From: Tardiphaga robiniae
GTDB taxonomy: Bacteria > Pseudomonadota > Alphaproteobacteria > Rhizobiales > Xanthobacteraceae
Assembly (NCBI RefSeq): GCF_001618955.1
Contig: NZ_LVYV01000045.1
Span: forward strand, 1 to 64,000
Length of the DNA stretch: 64,000 bases
Reading direction: 5' to 3'
Shown: positions 53,713-63,114 of the stretch, one piece after another
Layout: every line of letters starts with the position of its first letter
Position numbering within the stretch: the stretch's first letter is position 1
Notes under the pieces: generated by a model
The model's input: the letters and a program-made list of their open reading frames with translations, nothing else
The model's database searches: none
Told to the model about the DNA's origin: nothing
Made by a program: the position numbers and the translations under genes

Positions 53713-54060
53713 GACACACCCTTCTGGTTCGATCACCGCCGCCATTGGCCGGTGAGCTGCGATGGGGGCTGGCCCCCGGCGAAATTGAGTTTCTGGAACG
53801 GGATGCCGTCGCGACTCTCGTGGTGCCTGCGAGATCATCGCAGGAGCCTCATTCATGGTCACTCGCTGAACCCGGAATACCGGCAGCGTCGCGTCCGCAA
53901 AGTGAGAGAGAACGGATCGTTCTTTGTTCCCGTCAGGCTAGGTTGCTTCGGATCGCGCGGGGTATAGACAATCCTGCAAAGGGCCTTGCAGACTGGCTTT
54001 TCCACCGCGACATGGCGTCCCAGCAACGCGTGCTGGCACAGCTCTTGCTGCTACTCTCGG
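53713..54060. other. Divergent promoter region of the ABC importer and lysR
   Basis: About 348 bp. It should carry both promoters and the LysR operator; I could not pick a T-N11-A box with confidence. No gene is evident. Confidence 0.45.
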
Positions 54061-55032
54061 ATGGACAATTTCAAATCGCTCGATTGGGACGACCTCAAGG
54101 TCTTCATTCACGCGGCGCGCGGCGGCAGCCTTGGCAGTGCGGCCAGGCGGCTTCGGGTCGATCAATCCACCATCAGCCGCCGCATCGCGCATCTGGAGAG
54201 CACGCTGGGTGTGGCGCTGTTCGAGCGACTGCCGTCCGGATTGAAGGTCAACGAGACCGGCGACCGCCTGCTCTGCCACGCCGAGCGGATCGAAAGCGCC
54301 GTGATTGCCATGCGGGAAGACGTGCAATGCGGCGGCAGCCGTATGGCTGGCCGGGTCCGCCTTGCCACGATGGAAGGCATCGCCTCGCTCTACCTCGCCT
54401 ACCGCTTCGTTGAATTGCGCAAGCAGCATCCGGACCTGACCGTCGAGTTGCTGACATCACCGCAGAGCGTCTCGGTGAACCGGCGCGAGGCCGATCTGTT
54501 TCTGAGCTTCTTCCGTCCGACCGGTCAGGGCATGGTCTCGGAGCGTATCGGCTGCTTCCAACTCGGGCTCTATGCGTCACAGAGCTATCTCGACGCACAC
54601 GGCATGCCGAAGAGCGCATCCGAGCTCACAAAGCACAGCTTCGTCACCTATATCGACGACCAGATCCAGCTCGACTCCGTGCGCTGGCTCGATGACATCA
54701 TCAAGAGCCCGCCAGTCTCGTTCCATTCCAACAGCATGTGCGCGCAGATGAACGCTGCGGCCGGCGGTATCGGGCTTGTACTGCTGCCGAGCTTTGCCAC
54801 GGCACGTCGCCCCGACCTGATCCCGGTGCTGCACGATAAGCTGTCCACCACGCGAGAGCTGTGGATCAACGTCCATAACGATCTGCAATTCGTGCCGCGC
54901 ATCCGCGCGGTGTCGAGTTTCCTGAAGTCGACCTTCAAGGCGGATCCCCTGATGCAGGCCAGCACCAGGGGCCGCAAAATGTTGGATACGCTGCTAGAGA
55001 CGGACATACCCGTCACGGAGCAAACAGTTTGA
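54061..55032 (+). CDS. LysR-family transcription regulator
   Basis: The 323-residue regulator starts at ATG 54061. The HTH is AARGGSLGSAARRLRVDQST, then ISRRIAHLESTLGVALFERL. The effector-binding domain follows (RVRLATMEGIASLYLAYRFV, ADLFLSFFRPTGQGMVSERI, MNAAAGGIGLVLLPSFATA). Transcribed away from the HAAT importer, which is its likely target; the inducer is unknown. Confidence 0.92.
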   Translation: MDNFKSLDWDDLKVFIHAARGGSLGSAARRLRVDQSTISRRIAHLESTLGVALFERLPSGLKVNETGDRLLCHAERIESAVIAMREDVQCGGSRMAGRVRLATMEGIASLYLAYRFVELRKQHPDLTVELLTSPQSVSVNRREADLFLSFFRPTGQGMVSERIGCFQLGLYASQSYLDAHGMPKSASELTKHSFVTYIDDQIQLDSVRWLDDIIKSPPVSFHSNSMCAQMNAAAGGIGLVLLPSFATARRPDLIPVLHDKLSTTRELWINVHNDLQFVPRIRAVSSFLKSTFKADPLMQASTRGRKMLDTLLETDIPVTEQTV

Positions 55033-55205
55033 TGTTACCGCGAACCATCGGATTGGTGCATGGAAACCCCGCACCTGATTCAATGAGGTAAACGTCCCGG
55101 TAACCATGACGGGTCTCACGTGTGGATCGGTACAATTTGAACGATCCATTCAACAGCCCAACAAAGGCTTTGCGTCAGATTGCTCCCAAGACAGGGAGCT
55201 AAAAG

Positions 55206-55385
55206 ATGAGCGAAGCCGAATTTGACTATCTGCTGGAGACAGTCCGGGCCGAAATCGAGGCCGATGTGCGGGACGATCTGCGCAGCCAGGAAATGTTCTT
55301 CGCCCCGATTCCGACCGCTGCGAACGACAATGACGGCCCCTGGCCGCTGATTCCGTTTCCGGATGGCTGGCAGGCCTCCTGCTGA
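55206..55385 (+). CDS. 59-residue acidic small protein
   Basis: The product (MSEAEFDYLLETVRAEIEAD, VRDDLRSQEMFFAPIPTAAN, DGPWPLIPFPDGWQAS) is acidic and helix-leaning with a Pro/Trp tail. GGGAGCTAAAAG precedes the ATG. Unknown function; clearly coding in style. Confidence 0.6.
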   Translation: MSEAEFDYLLETVRAEIEADVRDDLRSQEMFFAPIPTAANDNDGPWPLIPFPDGWQASC

Positions 55386-55471
55386 TCATTGTGTCGGTAT
55401 GTCGGAACCCATGAAAGATTTCAGCCGGGCATTGCCTAAATGGCGAACGGTCTGTAACTAACCCGCTATGG

Positions 55472-55545
55472 GGCCATGTGGCGGAATGGTTACGCGCCGG
55501 TCTGCAAAACCGTTTATTCGGGTTCGATTCCCGACGTGGCCTCCA
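55472..55545 (+). tRNA. tRNA-Cys (anticodon GCA)
   Basis: Acceptor stem GGCCATG/CGTGGCC, discriminator U (T in DNA) and encoded CCA. The anticodon loop contains GCA (CTGCAAA), and the T-loop GGTTCGATTCC is present. The discriminator U is a known identity element of tRNA-Cys. Confidence 0.97.
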
Positions 55546-55676
55546 TCAATCCAATCAATAACTTAGCCTGCCAGACCCGCGATCGGGGCGCGACTGCTAT
55601 GAGTGGTGCGCTGCAACACTTCGCTTGGCAGGATTGGAGTATTGATCGTAGCATCCTGCCAACCCCAGGGGGCACG

Positions 55677-56000
55677 ATGAACATCCGGGTCTTGATCGCC
55701 ACGTTGCTGATGACCTCGCCAGGCTGGGCCCAGACCAAACCGCCCGTTCCGGTCCGCACCGATCCTTGCGCGCCGATTGGCCGGACCGCCGACGGCCAGT
55801 TGGTCTATTCCATGAAGTGCGAGAAGTTGCCGGTTCCGGTGGTGCCGCCGCAGGCCGCGGCCCCGGCATCGCCTCCCGCGCCCGTTGCGGAAGAAGCTCG
55901 TGGCGGACTGTTCCGCAATCCGTTTCCGTCGCTCGTCAGGCCATCATCATCGAGTGACGAGCGTGAAGCCGGCGTCGGTCCTCCGCCCAGCAGCCGATAG
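55677..56000 (+). CDS. Small secreted proline-rich protein
   Basis: The 107-residue product has a signal peptide (MNIRVLIATLLMTSPGWAQT) and a proline/serine-rich mature region with two Cys (RTDPCAPIGRTADGQLVYSM, KCEKLPVPVVPPQAAAPASP). It is probably periplasmic; the Cys pair may be oxidised. It is convergent with the DTW gene. Confidence 0.65.
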   Translation: MNIRVLIATLLMTSPGWAQTKPPVPVRTDPCAPIGRTADGQLVYSMKCEKLPVPVVPPQAAAPASPPAPVAEEARGGLFRNPFPSLVRPSSSSDEREAGVGPPPSSR

Positions 56001-56028
56001 GGCCGGGATCAACCAAAACCGAACGCTA

Positions 56029-56763
56029 TCAGGCGCGCTTCTTGCGCCGCCAGTCGCGCTTGGGTTTTGGCTTGGGCGCCAGTTCCGGCATGACGTTCTG
56101 CGCTTCACGATATTTCGCCAGCATCCGCTCGAAGCTTGCGTTCAGCGTCGCTTCGATATCCGGCTTCCGTTCGAGGCTGGCGAGCAGCATCCCCGCGGCT
56201 TCGATGGTCGACAGGCCGTCCTTGCGCGGTTCGCGGCGCAGCTTGCCGTAGAGCGACGGTTTGGCCGGTCCAAGAATGACGCGCTGGCATTTCAGCATCC
56301 AGGCATTGCGCCACCACAGCGCCTTGGCCTGGCTCCAGGTGCCGTCGAGCAGCACGATGCCCTGGATGTCCTTGAGCAGTGCGCGCTGGTTTTCCTCGGC
56401 CTGACCCTTGCGGTCGATGGCCAGAATATCCCGGTCGGTCTCGAAGTCGGAGACCTTGGCCGAGCCGAGATACAGGATCGCCCAGCGGGCGGGATCGGCG
56501 ACCGGCTTGCCCAGCGCCTTGGCGAGGCTCGGCCAGGACAACCCGATCTTGACCGTGGCCTTCTTGAAATGCAGCGCTGCGACGCGGGCGGTGGCCAGCG
56601 CCCTGTCCTGCTCCTGCGGATGCTGCAGGATCAGGAGTTCGATCTTGTTGTCGATGGGCGTGATGCTGTCGCAGATGCACAGCGGCATCGGCTTTTGGCA
56701 ATGCGGACATTCCGGGATCGCCTCGGCGACCTCGGCGGCTTGCAGATCTGATTTCTTGGACAT
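56029..56763 (-). CDS. DTW-domain tRNA-uridine aminocarboxypropyltransferase
   Basis: The 244-residue protein has an N-terminal zinc-ribbon-like region (CPHCQKPMPLCICDS). The DTW-domain signature comes in IVLLDGTWSQAKALWWRNAW, preceded by NKIELLILQHPQEQDRALAT and followed by GLSTIEAAGMLLASLERKPD. The DTW family (TapT/TuaA) transfers the 3-amino-3-carboxypropyl group from SAM to uridine in tRNA. The C-terminal Lys/Arg-rich tail fits RNA binding. It stands alone. Confidence 0.88.
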   Translation of the reverse strand: MSKKSDLQAAEVAEAIPECPHCQKPMPLCICDSITPIDNKIELLILQHPQEQDRALATARVAALHFKKATVKIGLSWPSLAKALGKPVADPARWAILYLGSAKVSDFETDRDILAIDRKGQAEENQRALLKDIQGIVLLDGTWSQAKALWWRNAWMLKCQRVILGPAKPSLYGKLRREPRKDGLSTIEAAGMLLASLERKPDIEATLNASFERMLAKYREAQNVMPELAPKPKPKRDWRRKKRA

Positions 56764-56819
56764 TGCCCGCTATACGCCGCGCGGCCCGAGGCTTCAACCG
56801 CCGTAACGCCCGGATCTGG

Positions 56820-59800
56820 CTATTCAGCCGGGGCCGGCACCGGCGCCGGGCGGAAGCGGTTACGCAACCGGTCGATCAGGAGATAGATCACCGGCGTCGT
56901 GTAAAGCGTCAGCACCTGCGAGACGAACAACCCGCCGATGATGGTGATGCCCAGCGGGCGGCGCAGTTCCGTGCCCGGCCCGGTCGCGATTACCAGCGGG
57001 ATCGCGGCGAACACCGCGGCCAATGACGTCATCAGGATCGGGCGGAAACGCACGGTGCAGGCCTCGAAGATCGCCTCGGCGGGCGACAGTCCGCGATGCC
57101 GCTCCGCCTCGATGGCGAAATCGACCATCATGATTCCGTTCTTCTTGACGATGCCGATGAGGAGAATGATGCCGACGAAGGCGATCACGGTCAGCGGCGT
57201 GTTGGTGATCTGCAATGCCAGCAACGCGCCGAGCCCCGCCGAGGGCAGCGTCGAGATGATGGTCAGAGGATGCACCAGGCTCTCATAGAGCACGCCCAGC
57301 ACGATATACATCGCGATCAGCGCGCCGAGGATCAGCAGCGGCTGCCGCCCCGTCGTCTTGCTGAAGTCACCGGCATTGCCATCGAAGCCGCCGCGGATGC
57401 CTTCCGGCATATGCAGTTCGTCGACCGCGCGCTGGATGTTGCCTGTCACAGCATCGAGCTGCACGCCGGGCAGCGTGTTGAACGACACCGTGGTCGACGG
57501 GAACCCCTGCGAGTGGAACACTGCCAGCGCCGACAACGTGCGCGACATGCGCACAACCGCCGATAGCGGCACCTGCGACCCATTCAGGCCCGCGACATAG
57601 ATGCGATCGAGATCGGACGGATCGTTCTGGAACTTGGGATCGATCTCCAGCACCACCCTGTACTGATTGCGCTGGGTATAGATCGTCGAGATCTGCCGCT
57701 GCGAGAACGCGTTGTTCAGCGCATTGTCGATATCCTGCACCTGGACGCCGAGACTTGATGCCATCTTCCGGTCGATGGTCAGCGTCAATTGCAATCCGCC
57801 GGGATCGCGGTCGCTTGATACGTCAGTGATGCCCTCGACGCTCTCCAGCCGTTTGCCGACCAGCGGCGCCCATTTTTGCAGGAGATCGAGATTGGTCGAG
57901 GTCAGCGTGTATTGATAGTTGGAATCGCTCTGGCGTCCGCCGGCGCGCAGATCCTGCGCAGCAAACATGAAGAGACGGATACCGGGGACCGCGCTGAGTT
58001 TCGGACGCAGCCGGTTGATGACGTCTTCGGTCGATGCTCCGTTGCGCTCCTCTGGCGATTTCAAGGCGATAAACATGGTGCCCCGGTTGGCGCCGCCGCC
58101 GCCCGGCCCGCCCGTGCCGCCAAGCGACGAACCAATACTGGCCACGCCCGGATCGGCCAGCACGAGATCGGCCAGATGCTGTTGAAGTCCGAGCATCGCC
58201 TGAAACGAAACATCAGCCGATGCGCGCGTTGCCCCGATCACGAAGCCGCTGTCGTCGTTCGGGAAGAAGCCTTTCGGTGTCTTGATGTAGAGCGTGATCG
58301 TGAGCGCGATGGTCGCGAAGAACACCAGCAGTGTCAGGAGTGGAAAGCCCAGCACCACATGCAGCGTGCGCTCATAGAACGCCACGACGCGTGACAGCGT
58401 GCCTTCAACAATACGGTCAAAACGGGTCTCCGTACTCGACAGACCGCTCTTGATATATTGCGCGCAGATCATCGGTGTCACCGTCAGCGACACCAGCGTC
58501 GAGACGACAATCGAGAACGTCAGCGTCAACGAGAATTCGCGCAGCAATCGGCCGACCAGACCATCCATGAAGATCAGCGGGATGAAGGCAGCAATCAACG
58601 ACAGGCTGATCGACAGCACCGTGAAGCCGATCTGTCTGGCGCCCGCGAGTGCCGCCTGCACCGGCGCCATGCCCTCTTCGAGATTGCGGTACATGTTCTC
58701 GATCATGACGATGGCATCGTCGACCACAAAGCCGACAGAGATCGCCAGCGCCATCAGCGACAGGTTGTTGATCGAGAAGCCGGCCAGCCACATGCCGACG
58801 CAGGTGCCGGCCAGCGCCAGCGGTACCGAGACGCCGGCCGCGATGGTTGGCGTGCCGCGGCGCAGGAACAGGAACACCACGGCCATGACCAATACGGCCG
58901 TGGCAAACAGCGTCCACTCCATGTCCTCGACCGAGGCGCGAATGGTGCCGGTACGATCAGTCAGAACAGAAATCTCGATCCCGGCAGGAATCCATTGTTT
59001 CAGATCGGGGATCAGCGCTTTCACGCGATCGACGGTGTCGATGACGTTGGCGTCGCCCTGTTTGGTGATCTGGATCAGCACCGCCGGCTGCTTGTTGAAC
59101 CAGGCAACCGAGCGGCTGTTGCGCGTCGCATCCTGAACATCGGCGACATCGGACAGTCGCAGATAGTTGCCGTTCGAACTCTTGACGATGATCTCGCGAA
59201 ACTCTTCCGCCGTGCGCATCTGCGGATTCATCGAGATCGTCTCGCTCTGCCGCGATCCCTGGAAGATGCCGACCGGGCCGAGCGGATTGGCATTGACGAT
59301 GGCGGTGCGCACGTCGTCGGTGGCAATCCCGGCATTCGACAGCGCGACCGGATTGAGCTGGACGCGCACCGCGGGCTGGTCAGCGCCGCTGGCCGTGACC
59401 TCGCCGACTCCCGGCACTTGTGACAGCCGCTGTACGATCACGGTATCGGCGACGTCGTAGATCGCAGACGCGGACATGGTCGGCGACGTCAAAGCGAGAA
59501 TGAAGACAGGCGCGGCGGACGGGTTGGCCTTGCGGAACGTAGGCAGTGTCGGGAGATCGGTCGGCAGATCGGCCATGGATGCGTTGATGGCGGCTTGCAC
59601 GTCACGCGCGGCGCGATCGACATCGCGGCCGATGGCGAATTGCAACTGGATGCTGGTCGAGCCCAGCGAACTCGTCGATGTGATCTGATCGAGGCCGGCG
59701 ATAATGCCCAGACGTCGTTCCAGTGGCGCAGCAACTGTCGCCGCCATGATCGACGGATCGGCGCCGGGACGCGACGCCTGCACACGTATCATCGGGAAGT

Positions 59801-59930
59801 CGACATTGGGCGTCGCAGCGACCGGCAGGAAGTGATAGGCGACGACGCCGAGAAGAAACAGTCCGATCGCCAGCAACGTGGTGCCGACCGGCCGCATGAT
59901 GAATGGCGCTGAGATGGAGATGGAAGCCAC
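56820..59930 (-). CDS. mdtC: RND efflux transporter, inner-membrane pump subunit (MdtC type)
   Basis: The 1036-residue protein starts at a GTG that shares its first base with the TAG of the gene before it. RND features: an N-terminal ISAPFIMRPVGTTLLAIGLF helix, porter domain, and TM4 proton-relay pair in SVGFVVDDAIVMIENMYRNL (Asp-Asp, as in AcrB D407/D408). The TM10 region (GIVKKNGIMMVDFAIEAERH) carries the Lys. Together with MdtB and the adaptor it makes a heteromeric RND pump that exports toxic compounds. The outer-membrane channel is not in the window. Confidence 0.92.
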   Translation of the reverse strand: MASISISAPFIMRPVGTTLLAIGLFLLGVVAYHFLPVAATPNVDFPMIRVQASRPGADPSIMAATVAAPLERRLGIIAGLDQITSTSSLGSTSIQLQFAIGRDVDRAARDVQAAINASMADLPTDLPTLPTFRKANPSAAPVFILALTSPTMSASAIYDVADTVIVQRLSQVPGVGEVTASGADQPAVRVQLNPVALSNAGIATDDVRTAIVNANPLGPVGIFQGSRQSETISMNPQMRTAEEFREIIVKSSNGNYLRLSDVADVQDATRNSRSVAWFNKQPAVLIQITKQGDANVIDTVDRVKALIPDLKQWIPAGIEISVLTDRTGTIRASVEDMEWTLFATAVLVMAVVFLFLRRGTPTIAAGVSVPLALAGTCVGMWLAGFSINNLSLMALAISVGFVVDDAIVMIENMYRNLEEGMAPVQAALAGARQIGFTVLSISLSLIAAFIPLIFMDGLVGRLLREFSLTLTFSIVVSTLVSLTVTPMICAQYIKSGLSSTETRFDRIVEGTLSRVVAFYERTLHVVLGFPLLTLLVFFATIALTITLYIKTPKGFFPNDDSGFVIGATRASADVSFQAMLGLQQHLADLVLADPGVASIGSSLGGTGGPGGGGANRGTMFIALKSPEERNGASTEDVINRLRPKLSAVPGIRLFMFAAQDLRAGGRQSDSNYQYTLTSTNLDLLQKWAPLVGKRLESVEGITDVSSDRDPGGLQLTLTIDRKMASSLGVQVQDIDNALNNAFSQRQISTIYTQRNQYRVVLEIDPKFQNDPSDLDRIYVAGLNGSQVPLSAVVRMSRTLSALAVFHSQGFPSTTVSFNTLPGVQLDAVTGNIQRAVDELHMPEGIRGGFDGNAGDFSKTTGRQPLLILGALIAMYIVLGVLYESLVHPLTIISTLPSAGLGALLALQITNTPLTVIAFVGIILLIGIVKKNGIMMVDFAIEAERHRGLSPAEAIFEACTVRFRPILMTSLAAVFAAIPLVIATGPGTELRRPLGITIIGGLFVSQVLTLYTTPVIYLLIDRLRNRFRPAPVPAPAE

Positions 59931-62900
59931 TAGGGTGGCCCCCCTGCTCCCGCCGTCCCGGCGGCACCCGCGACGGGGGGCGCTCGCTTCTCGAACCGGC
60001 GGCTGATGCGATCCAGCGCCAGATAGATCACCGGCGTGGTGTAGAGCGTCAGGATCTGGCTGAGCAGCAGACCGCCAATGATCGACACACCGAGCGGGAA
60101 GCGCAGCTCTGCGCCGGTGCCGCTTTCGATCGCCAGCGGCAACGCACCAAACAATGCCGCCAGCGTCGTCATCATGATGGGCCGGAACCGCAGCAGACAG
60201 GCTTCGACGATCGCCGCTTCCGGCGCCATGCCGCGATTGCGTTCGGCATCCAGCGCAAAGTCGATCATCATGATCGCGTTCTTCTTGACGATGCCCATCA
60301 GGAGGATGATGCCTATCAAGCCAATGACGGACAGGTCCTGTCCGGTCAGCATCAGTGCGAGGATCGCACCGACGCCAGCCGATGGCAGCGTCGAGAGAAT
60401 GGTGATTGGGTGGATGTAGCTCTCATAGAGCACACCGAGCACGATATAGATTGTCACCAGTGCAGCGAGGATCAGCCATGGCTGCCCGGACAGCGATTTG
60501 GAGAATTCCGCGGCATCGCCGGAGAACATCCCGACAATGCTCGTCGGCATGCCGATCCGGGTCTCGATCTTTTTGACTTCCTCAACCGCGTCACCAAGCG
60601 CTTCGTTTGGTCCAAGGTTGAAGCTGAGCGAGATGGCGGGGAATTGCGCCTGATGCGAGATCGCCAGTGGCGCCGTGGTACGCGTCAGCGTGGCTACGGC
60701 CGACAGCGGCACCTGCGCGCCGGCCACACCGGGCAGATACAGTTTCGACAGCACGTCGGGATCGCGCTGCTGTGACGGCAATGCTTCCAGCACGACGCGG
60801 TACTGATTGGCCTGGCCATAGATGGTCGAAATCTGGCGCTGCGCGAAGGCATCATTCAGCGTGTCGGTGACGCCCTGCAGATTGACGCCCAATTGTCCGG
60901 CACGCTGCCTGTTGATATCGAGCGAAGCCCGCAATCCACCGGTCTGGGCTTCCGAGGAGACGTCCCGGAACATCGGATCGCGGCGCAATTCGGCGACCAG
61001 CTTCTGCGACCACTCGGTCACCTGTGCCGCATCAGTCCCGGTCAACGTATATTGATATTGCGAGCGACTGCTCTGCGTACTGATCTGGATATCCTGCACG
61101 GGCTGGAAATACACGGTCATGCCCGGGATCGCCGCGACGCGATCTTTCAGCCGCGCGATCACCGCGTTCATGTCATCCTTGCGCTCGCCGCGCGGTTTCA
61201 GCGTCATCACCAGCCGACCGACATTGGTGGTCGGATTGACCGAGCCGCCGCCGATCACCGAGATGATTCCTGTCACATCCGGATCTGCCTGGATCGCCGC
61301 TGCCGCCGCGCTCTGCCGGCTCTGCATCTCCGCGAATGACACGTCGGCACCGGCCTCTGTTACGGCAGTAATCGAGGCGGTGTCCTGCAGCGGCAGGAAG
61401 CCCTTGGGGGCGATGACATAGAGGCCCAGCGTTGCGACGATGGTCAGGAACGTGACGACCAGCGTCGCCGGCTGATGCTGCAACACCCACAGCAGCGTGC
61501 GGTGATAGAATGCCACCATACGGTCGATGAAGCGGCTGACGGCCCCGAGACCGGGCACCTGCCATTCATCCTTGGTGTGTTTCAGCAGCCGCGAGCACAT
61601 CATCGGCGTCAGCGTCAGCGAGACCACGGCGGACATGACAACGGCGATGGTCAGCGTCATCGCGAATTCACGAAACATGCGGCCCACAAGACCGGACATG
61701 AAGAGCAGCGGGATAAACACCGCGATCAGCGACACCGTCAGCGAGATCACCGTAAAGCCGATTTCGCTGGCGCCAGCCAAAGCTGCCTGCATCGGGCTCT
61801 CGCCCTCTTCCATGTGCCGGACGATGTTCTCGATCATCACGATGGCGTCGTCGACCACAAAGCCGGTGCCGATGGTCAGCGCCATCAGCGAGAGATTGTC
61901 GAGGCTGAAGCCGGCGAAATACATCACGCCGAAGGACGTGATCAGCGACAGCGGTAGGGCCACGCCGGCAATCAACGTTGCCCGCAGCGACCGCAGGAAC
62001 AGCAGTACCACCAAAGTCACGAGGATGACGGACAGCACCAGCGTGAATTGCACGTCATGGACCGAGGCGCGAATGGTCACGGTGCGGTCGCTCACGATGG
62101 TCAGCTTGACACCGGCCGGCATAGAGCGCTGCACCTTCGGAATTTCCTCGCGGATCTGGCGAACGACCTCGATAACATTGGCGCCGGGCTGACGCTGGAT
62201 CTCGATGATCACCGCTGGCGTGCCTTGATACCAACCGCCAGTACGGTCGTTTTCCAGGCCGTCGACGATCTGCGCGATGTCGCCGATGGTGACAGGGGAT
62301 CCGTTGCGATAAGCGATAATGATCGGCCGATACTGATCCGCCGCCGCGATCTGGTCGTTCGCGGCGATGGTGTAAGCTTGCTGCGCTCCGTCGAGCGAGC
62401 CCTTGGGGCCCGATACATTGGCACCGGCAATCGCCGTGCGCAGATCCTCCATCGAAATGCCATAGGCAGCGAGCCGAGCCAGATCGGCCTGTACACGCAC
62501 CGCCGGCTTCAAGCCGCCAAGCACGGCAACCTTGCCGACACCCGAGATCTGGCTAAGCCGCTGCGCCAACAACGTATCGGACAGATCGCTCATCGATCGC
62601 AGCGAGATCGTGTCCGAGGTCAGCGCCAGCGTCATCACCGGCGCGTCGGCCGGATTGACCTTCGCGTAAACCGGCGGATATGGCAGGTTCTTCGGCAGAA
62701 CGCCGGCGGCCGCATTGATCGCCGCCTGAACGTCCTGGGTCGCGCCATCGATATCGCGGTTCAGATCGAACTGCAGCGAGATCTGGCTGACGCCGAACGA
62801 GCTCGTTGAGGTCATCGACGACAGGGACGGAATCTGGCCGAGCTGCCGCTCCAGTGGCGCGGTGATCAGCGATGCGGTCACTTCGGGGCTCGCGCCCGGC

Positions 62901-63052
62901 AGCTGCGTCGAGACTTGCACGGTTGGGAAATCGACCTGCGGCAGCGCCGAAACGGGCAGCGCGAAATAGCCGAGGGCGCCGCCGATCAGCAGCGCGACGC
63001 CAAGCAGCGACGTCGCGATGGGCCGGCGGATGAAGGGTTCCGAGACGCTCAT
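59930..63052 (-). CDS. mdtB: RND efflux transporter, inner-membrane pump subunit (MdtB type)
   Basis: The 1040-residue protein starts MSVSEPFIRRPIATSLLGVA and shows the same organisation as its partner. TM4 Asp-Asp is in TIGTGFVVDDAIVMIENIVR and the Lys region is GIVKKNAIMMIDFALDAERN. Two different full-length pump genes in tandem are typical of MdtBC-type heterotrimers rather than AcrB-type homotrimers. It follows the adaptor gene, with the adaptor's stop 62 bp before this ATG. Symbol assigned by organisation, not by a search. Confidence 0.92.
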   Translation of the reverse strand: MSVSEPFIRRPIATSLLGVALLIGGALGYFALPVSALPQVDFPTVQVSTQLPGASPEVTASLITAPLERQLGQIPSLSSMTSTSSFGVSQISLQFDLNRDIDGATQDVQAAINAAAGVLPKNLPYPPVYAKVNPADAPVMTLALTSDTISLRSMSDLSDTLLAQRLSQISGVGKVAVLGGLKPAVRVQADLARLAAYGISMEDLRTAIAGANVSGPKGSLDGAQQAYTIAANDQIAAADQYRPIIIAYRNGSPVTIGDIAQIVDGLENDRTGGWYQGTPAVIIEIQRQPGANVIEVVRQIREEIPKVQRSMPAGVKLTIVSDRTVTIRASVHDVQFTLVLSVILVTLVVLLFLRSLRATLIAGVALPLSLITSFGVMYFAGFSLDNLSLMALTIGTGFVVDDAIVMIENIVRHMEEGESPMQAALAGASEIGFTVISLTVSLIAVFIPLLFMSGLVGRMFREFAMTLTIAVVMSAVVSLTLTPMMCSRLLKHTKDEWQVPGLGAVSRFIDRMVAFYHRTLLWVLQHQPATLVVTFLTIVATLGLYVIAPKGFLPLQDTASITAVTEAGADVSFAEMQSRQSAAAAAIQADPDVTGIISVIGGGSVNPTTNVGRLVMTLKPRGERKDDMNAVIARLKDRVAAIPGMTVYFQPVQDIQISTQSSRSQYQYTLTGTDAAQVTEWSQKLVAELRRDPMFRDVSSEAQTGGLRASLDINRQRAGQLGVNLQGVTDTLNDAFAQRQISTIYGQANQYRVVLEALPSQQRDPDVLSKLYLPGVAGAQVPLSAVATLTRTTAPLAISHQAQFPAISLSFNLGPNEALGDAVEEVKKIETRIGMPTSIVGMFSGDAAEFSKSLSGQPWLILAALVTIYIVLGVLYESYIHPITILSTLPSAGVGAILALMLTGQDLSVIGLIGIILLMGIVKKNAIMMIDFALDAERNRGMAPEAAIVEACLLRFRPIMMTTLAALFGALPLAIESGTGAELRFPLGVSIIGGLLLSQILTLYTTPVIYLALDRISRRFEKRAPPVAGAAGTAGAGGPP

Positions 63053-63114
63053 GACTGTGCGCTCTTTGGTATAGAAGTCATCAACTCAGGCGATCGATCG
63101 TGCGAACATCATGG

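Noticed and set aside
52549..53967. A 472-residue plus-strand reading opposite the substrate-binding protein
   Set aside because: Shadow of a gene with a clear periplasmic-binding-protein sequence; no independent motif.
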